From: Armatimonadota bacterium | GTDB taxonomy: Bacteria > Armatimonadota > Armatimonadia > Armatimonadales > Armatimonadaceae | Assembly (NCBI GenBank): GCA_014380985.1 | Contig: JACMIU010000530.1 | Location: 1-6,055, forward strand | Direction: 5' to 3' | DNA: 6,055 nucleotides | Shown here: in pieces, positions 4,651 to 6,055 of the stretch | Position numbering within the stretch: the first letter of the stretch is position 1 | Layout of the letters: every line of letters starts with the position of its first letter | Position numbers and translations under genes: made by a program | The notes under the pieces: generated by a model | What the model saw: the letters and a program-made list of their open reading frames with translations, nothing else | What the model was told of the DNA's origin: nothing | The model's database searches: none

Positions 4651-6042
4651 TTGCGCGAACGCTTCAAGGAAAAGCCGTACCCGCTCTTTGTTTTTGCCGA
4701 GGGCATCATCCCCGCCGCGTCGGTTTGGACGGGGGCGCGGCTCTGGGTGGAGGCGTTTCGCAATGCCGGACTGAAGCCCGGCGACCGCGTGGTTGTCGCT
4801 TTGCCGCCGTCCGCCGCATGGCTACAGGTTTTCGTCGCCGGTGTTTGGGAAGGCTTGACACTCGCATTAGTTCCGCCCACCAACGACGCGGCGACGATTG
4901 ACGATGCCGTCAGCGCGACCGACGCACGGGCGGCAATCTGCGAGTTCGACGGGGGCGATTACTTCAACGCCGACCCGTATGCCGGAGCGGCCAGTACGCC
5001 CGACGCCCTGCGGAAAACCCGCTTTCCTGCGACCCCGGACGCCCGCTTTTTGCTTCGCACTTCCGGCACAAACGGGGGAACGGGGGGGCGCGGACGCTGG
5101 ATTGCCCTGTCCGATTCCAACGTTTTAGCCGTGGTGGATTCGCACCTGCCGCACCTCGCGCTGTGCGAGGAAACCTCGCGTGTACTGTCCGTTTTGCCGT
5201 GGAGCCACGCGTTCGGGTTGGTGATTGACCTGCTTCCCGCCATTTTCTCCGGCGCGGAGATTCACCGCGACCCGCACGGCGGGCGCGACGTTTCCGCGCT
5301 TCTCGAAGCGTTTGCGCATACCGGCATCACCGACTGCTCGATGGTTCCGCTGACGGCAAAGCGATTGATGGCGACCGAGACGGGGCGTGAGTTTCTCCTT
5401 TCGCTTCAGGGTGGCGTGGTGGGAGGGGCGAACGTGGACGAAACCCTTGCCGCCTTTTTGCGTGGGTCGCGCCTTCGCGTCGGCTACGGGCAAACCGAAG
5501 CGTCGCCGGGAATCGCGCTCGGCGCACCGGGCTACTTTCCGCACGGGGGCTACATCGGCGTCCCAGTCGGTTGCGAGACGCGCCTTGAGGAAGGGGACGA
5601 CACCGGGACACTATACTTTCGCGGGGCGAACGCTTGCGCGGGGGAATGGTCGCCGGACACCGGGTTCGCACCGCTTGCCGCAAGCGATTGGCGCGACACC
5701 GGCGACATCGTGCGAACAACCGACACCGGCGATTTGCTTTTCACCGGGCGCGTGGACGGGTGCTTCAAACTCGCCAACGGTCGCGCAATCGTTGCCGAAC
5801 CGCTCGAAAACGCCTTGCGAAGCGCGATTCCTTTCTTAGAGAATGTGCTTCTTTGTAGCAACGACGGTGAAACGCTCGAAGTGGCGTCCGACCAACCGCT
5901 CCCGCGTCAAACCGTCGCAACCGTTCTCGGTTCCCTCGGCGCACTACTCGGTGTGGTGCGCGTCGTCCCGGCGGAAGCGTTTGTCTACACGGCGAAGGGG
6001 ACACTGCGGCGACGCGAGACGCTACAAAATATCGTGCCGTAA
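4651..6042 (+). CDS. AMP-forming acyl/aryl-CoA ligase family enzyme, probable p-coumarate ligase for PYP
   Basis: A 463-residue member of the adenylate-forming (ANL) superfamily, which activates a carboxylic acid with ATP and usually passes it to CoA. Motifs in order: P-loop-like TSGTNGGTGGRGRW (138-150, A3), LPWSHAFGL (182-190, A4), GYGQTEASP (278-286, A5), DWRDTGD (346-352, A7), FTGRVDGCFKLANGR (364-378, A8) and YTAKGTLRRR (446-455, A10). Two motifs are unusual. The A3 loop lacks the usual Pro-Lys, and the A10 catalytic-lysine position is T451, with a Lys two residues earlier. In known PYP pathways a p-coumarate:CoA ligase makes the thioester that loads PYP, and its gene often sits beside pyp; that context is the basis for the substrate guess. 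The start is uncertain. TTG 4651 has no ribosome-binding site, yet it is the only usual start in the open stretch from 4483 that would give a full-length enzyme, and the ANL N-terminus begins close to it. Confidence 0.85.
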   Translation: MRERFKEKPYPLFVFAEGIIPAASVWTGARLWVEAFRNAGLKPGDRVVVALPPSAAWLQVFVAGVWEGLTLALVPPTNDAATIDDAVSATDARAAICEFDGGDYFNADPYAGAASTPDALRKTRFPATPDARFLLRTSGTNGGTGGRGRWIALSDSNVLAVVDSHLPHLALCEETSRVLSVLPWSHAFGLVIDLLPAIFSGAEIHRDPHGGRDVSALLEAFAHTGITDCSMVPLTAKRLMATETGREFLLSLQGGVVGGANVDETLAAFLRGSRLRVGYGQTEASPGIALGAPGYFPHGGYIGVPVGCETRLEEGDDTGTLYFRGANACAGEWSPDTGFAPLAASDWRDTGDIVRTTDTGDLLFTGRVDGCFKLANGRAIVAEPLENALRSAIPFLENVLLCSNDGETLEVASDQPLPRQTVATVLGSLGALLGVVRVVPAEAFVYTAKGTLRRRETLQNIVP

Positions 6043-6043
6043 C

Positions 6044-6049
6044 GGGGAG
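6044..6049 (+). promoter_or_regulatory. Possible ribosome-binding site of a gene beyond the window
   Basis: GGGGAG begins one base after the ligase stop codon (TAA 6040-6042), six bases before the window ends. A purine-rich site this close behind a stop often serves a tightly following gene, so the ligase may be the first gene of a further operon. No start codon is visible before the end, so this is only a suggestion. Confidence 0.25.
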
Positions 6050-6055
6050 CGGCGA

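Noticed and set aside
1..6055. Mobile elements, CRISPR arrays or phage genes
   Set aside because: No transposase or integrase motif, no terminal inverted repeats, no regular short direct repeats with spacers, and no attachment-site duplication of the tRNA 3' end were seen.

Overview
The window is bacterial chromosome, moderately GC-rich, with dense genes, Shine-Dalgarno sites, a sigma70-type promoter and intrinsic terminators. The phylum cannot be fixed from these genes. It falls into two parts: ordinary housekeeping DNA at about 1-1732, and at about 1851-6042 a light-sensing locus built around a photoactive yellow protein (PYP).

Housekeeping part. The first 166 bases are the C-terminal end of a glycogen-debranching-type amylo-alpha-1,6-glucosidase. 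It converges on a minus-strand tRNA-Glu(UUC) gene at 216-289. That tRNA has its own promoter (TTGACA, 17 bases, TACTAT) and a terminator hairpin that overlaps the stop codon of the glucosidase gene. Divergent from the tRNA is ribonuclease D (479-1732), with intact DEDDy catalytic residues and an HRDC domain. A terminator-like stem-loop follows it near 1794-1836.

PYP part. Two coiled-coil proteins (1851-3491 and 3516-4193) and a PYP (4196-4576) lie in one direction with gaps of 24 and 2 bases, so they are probably co-transcribed. The PYP is 126 residues long. It keeps the chromophore cysteine (C66, equivalent to Halorhodospira C69), the Tyr and Glu that hold the chromophore phenolate (Y39 and E43, equivalent to Y42 and E46), and the residues around Y94, F96, Y98 and M100. 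It should therefore bind p-coumarate and respond to blue light. A strong terminator follows it. After that comes an acyl/aryl-adenylating enzyme (4651-6042), the class of enzyme that activates p-coumarate for PYP. The tyrosine ammonia-lyase that makes p-coumarate is not in the window.

The least explained feature is the pair of coiled-coil proteins. Both carry a roughly 40-residue repeat centred on a Glu-hydrophobic-Gly motif, about ten units across the two genes. They look like paralogous structural or signalling partners of the PYP. I infer a photoreceptor system in which PYP acts with these scaffold proteins. The partnership is inference; the gene order, spacing and motifs are read directly from the sequence.
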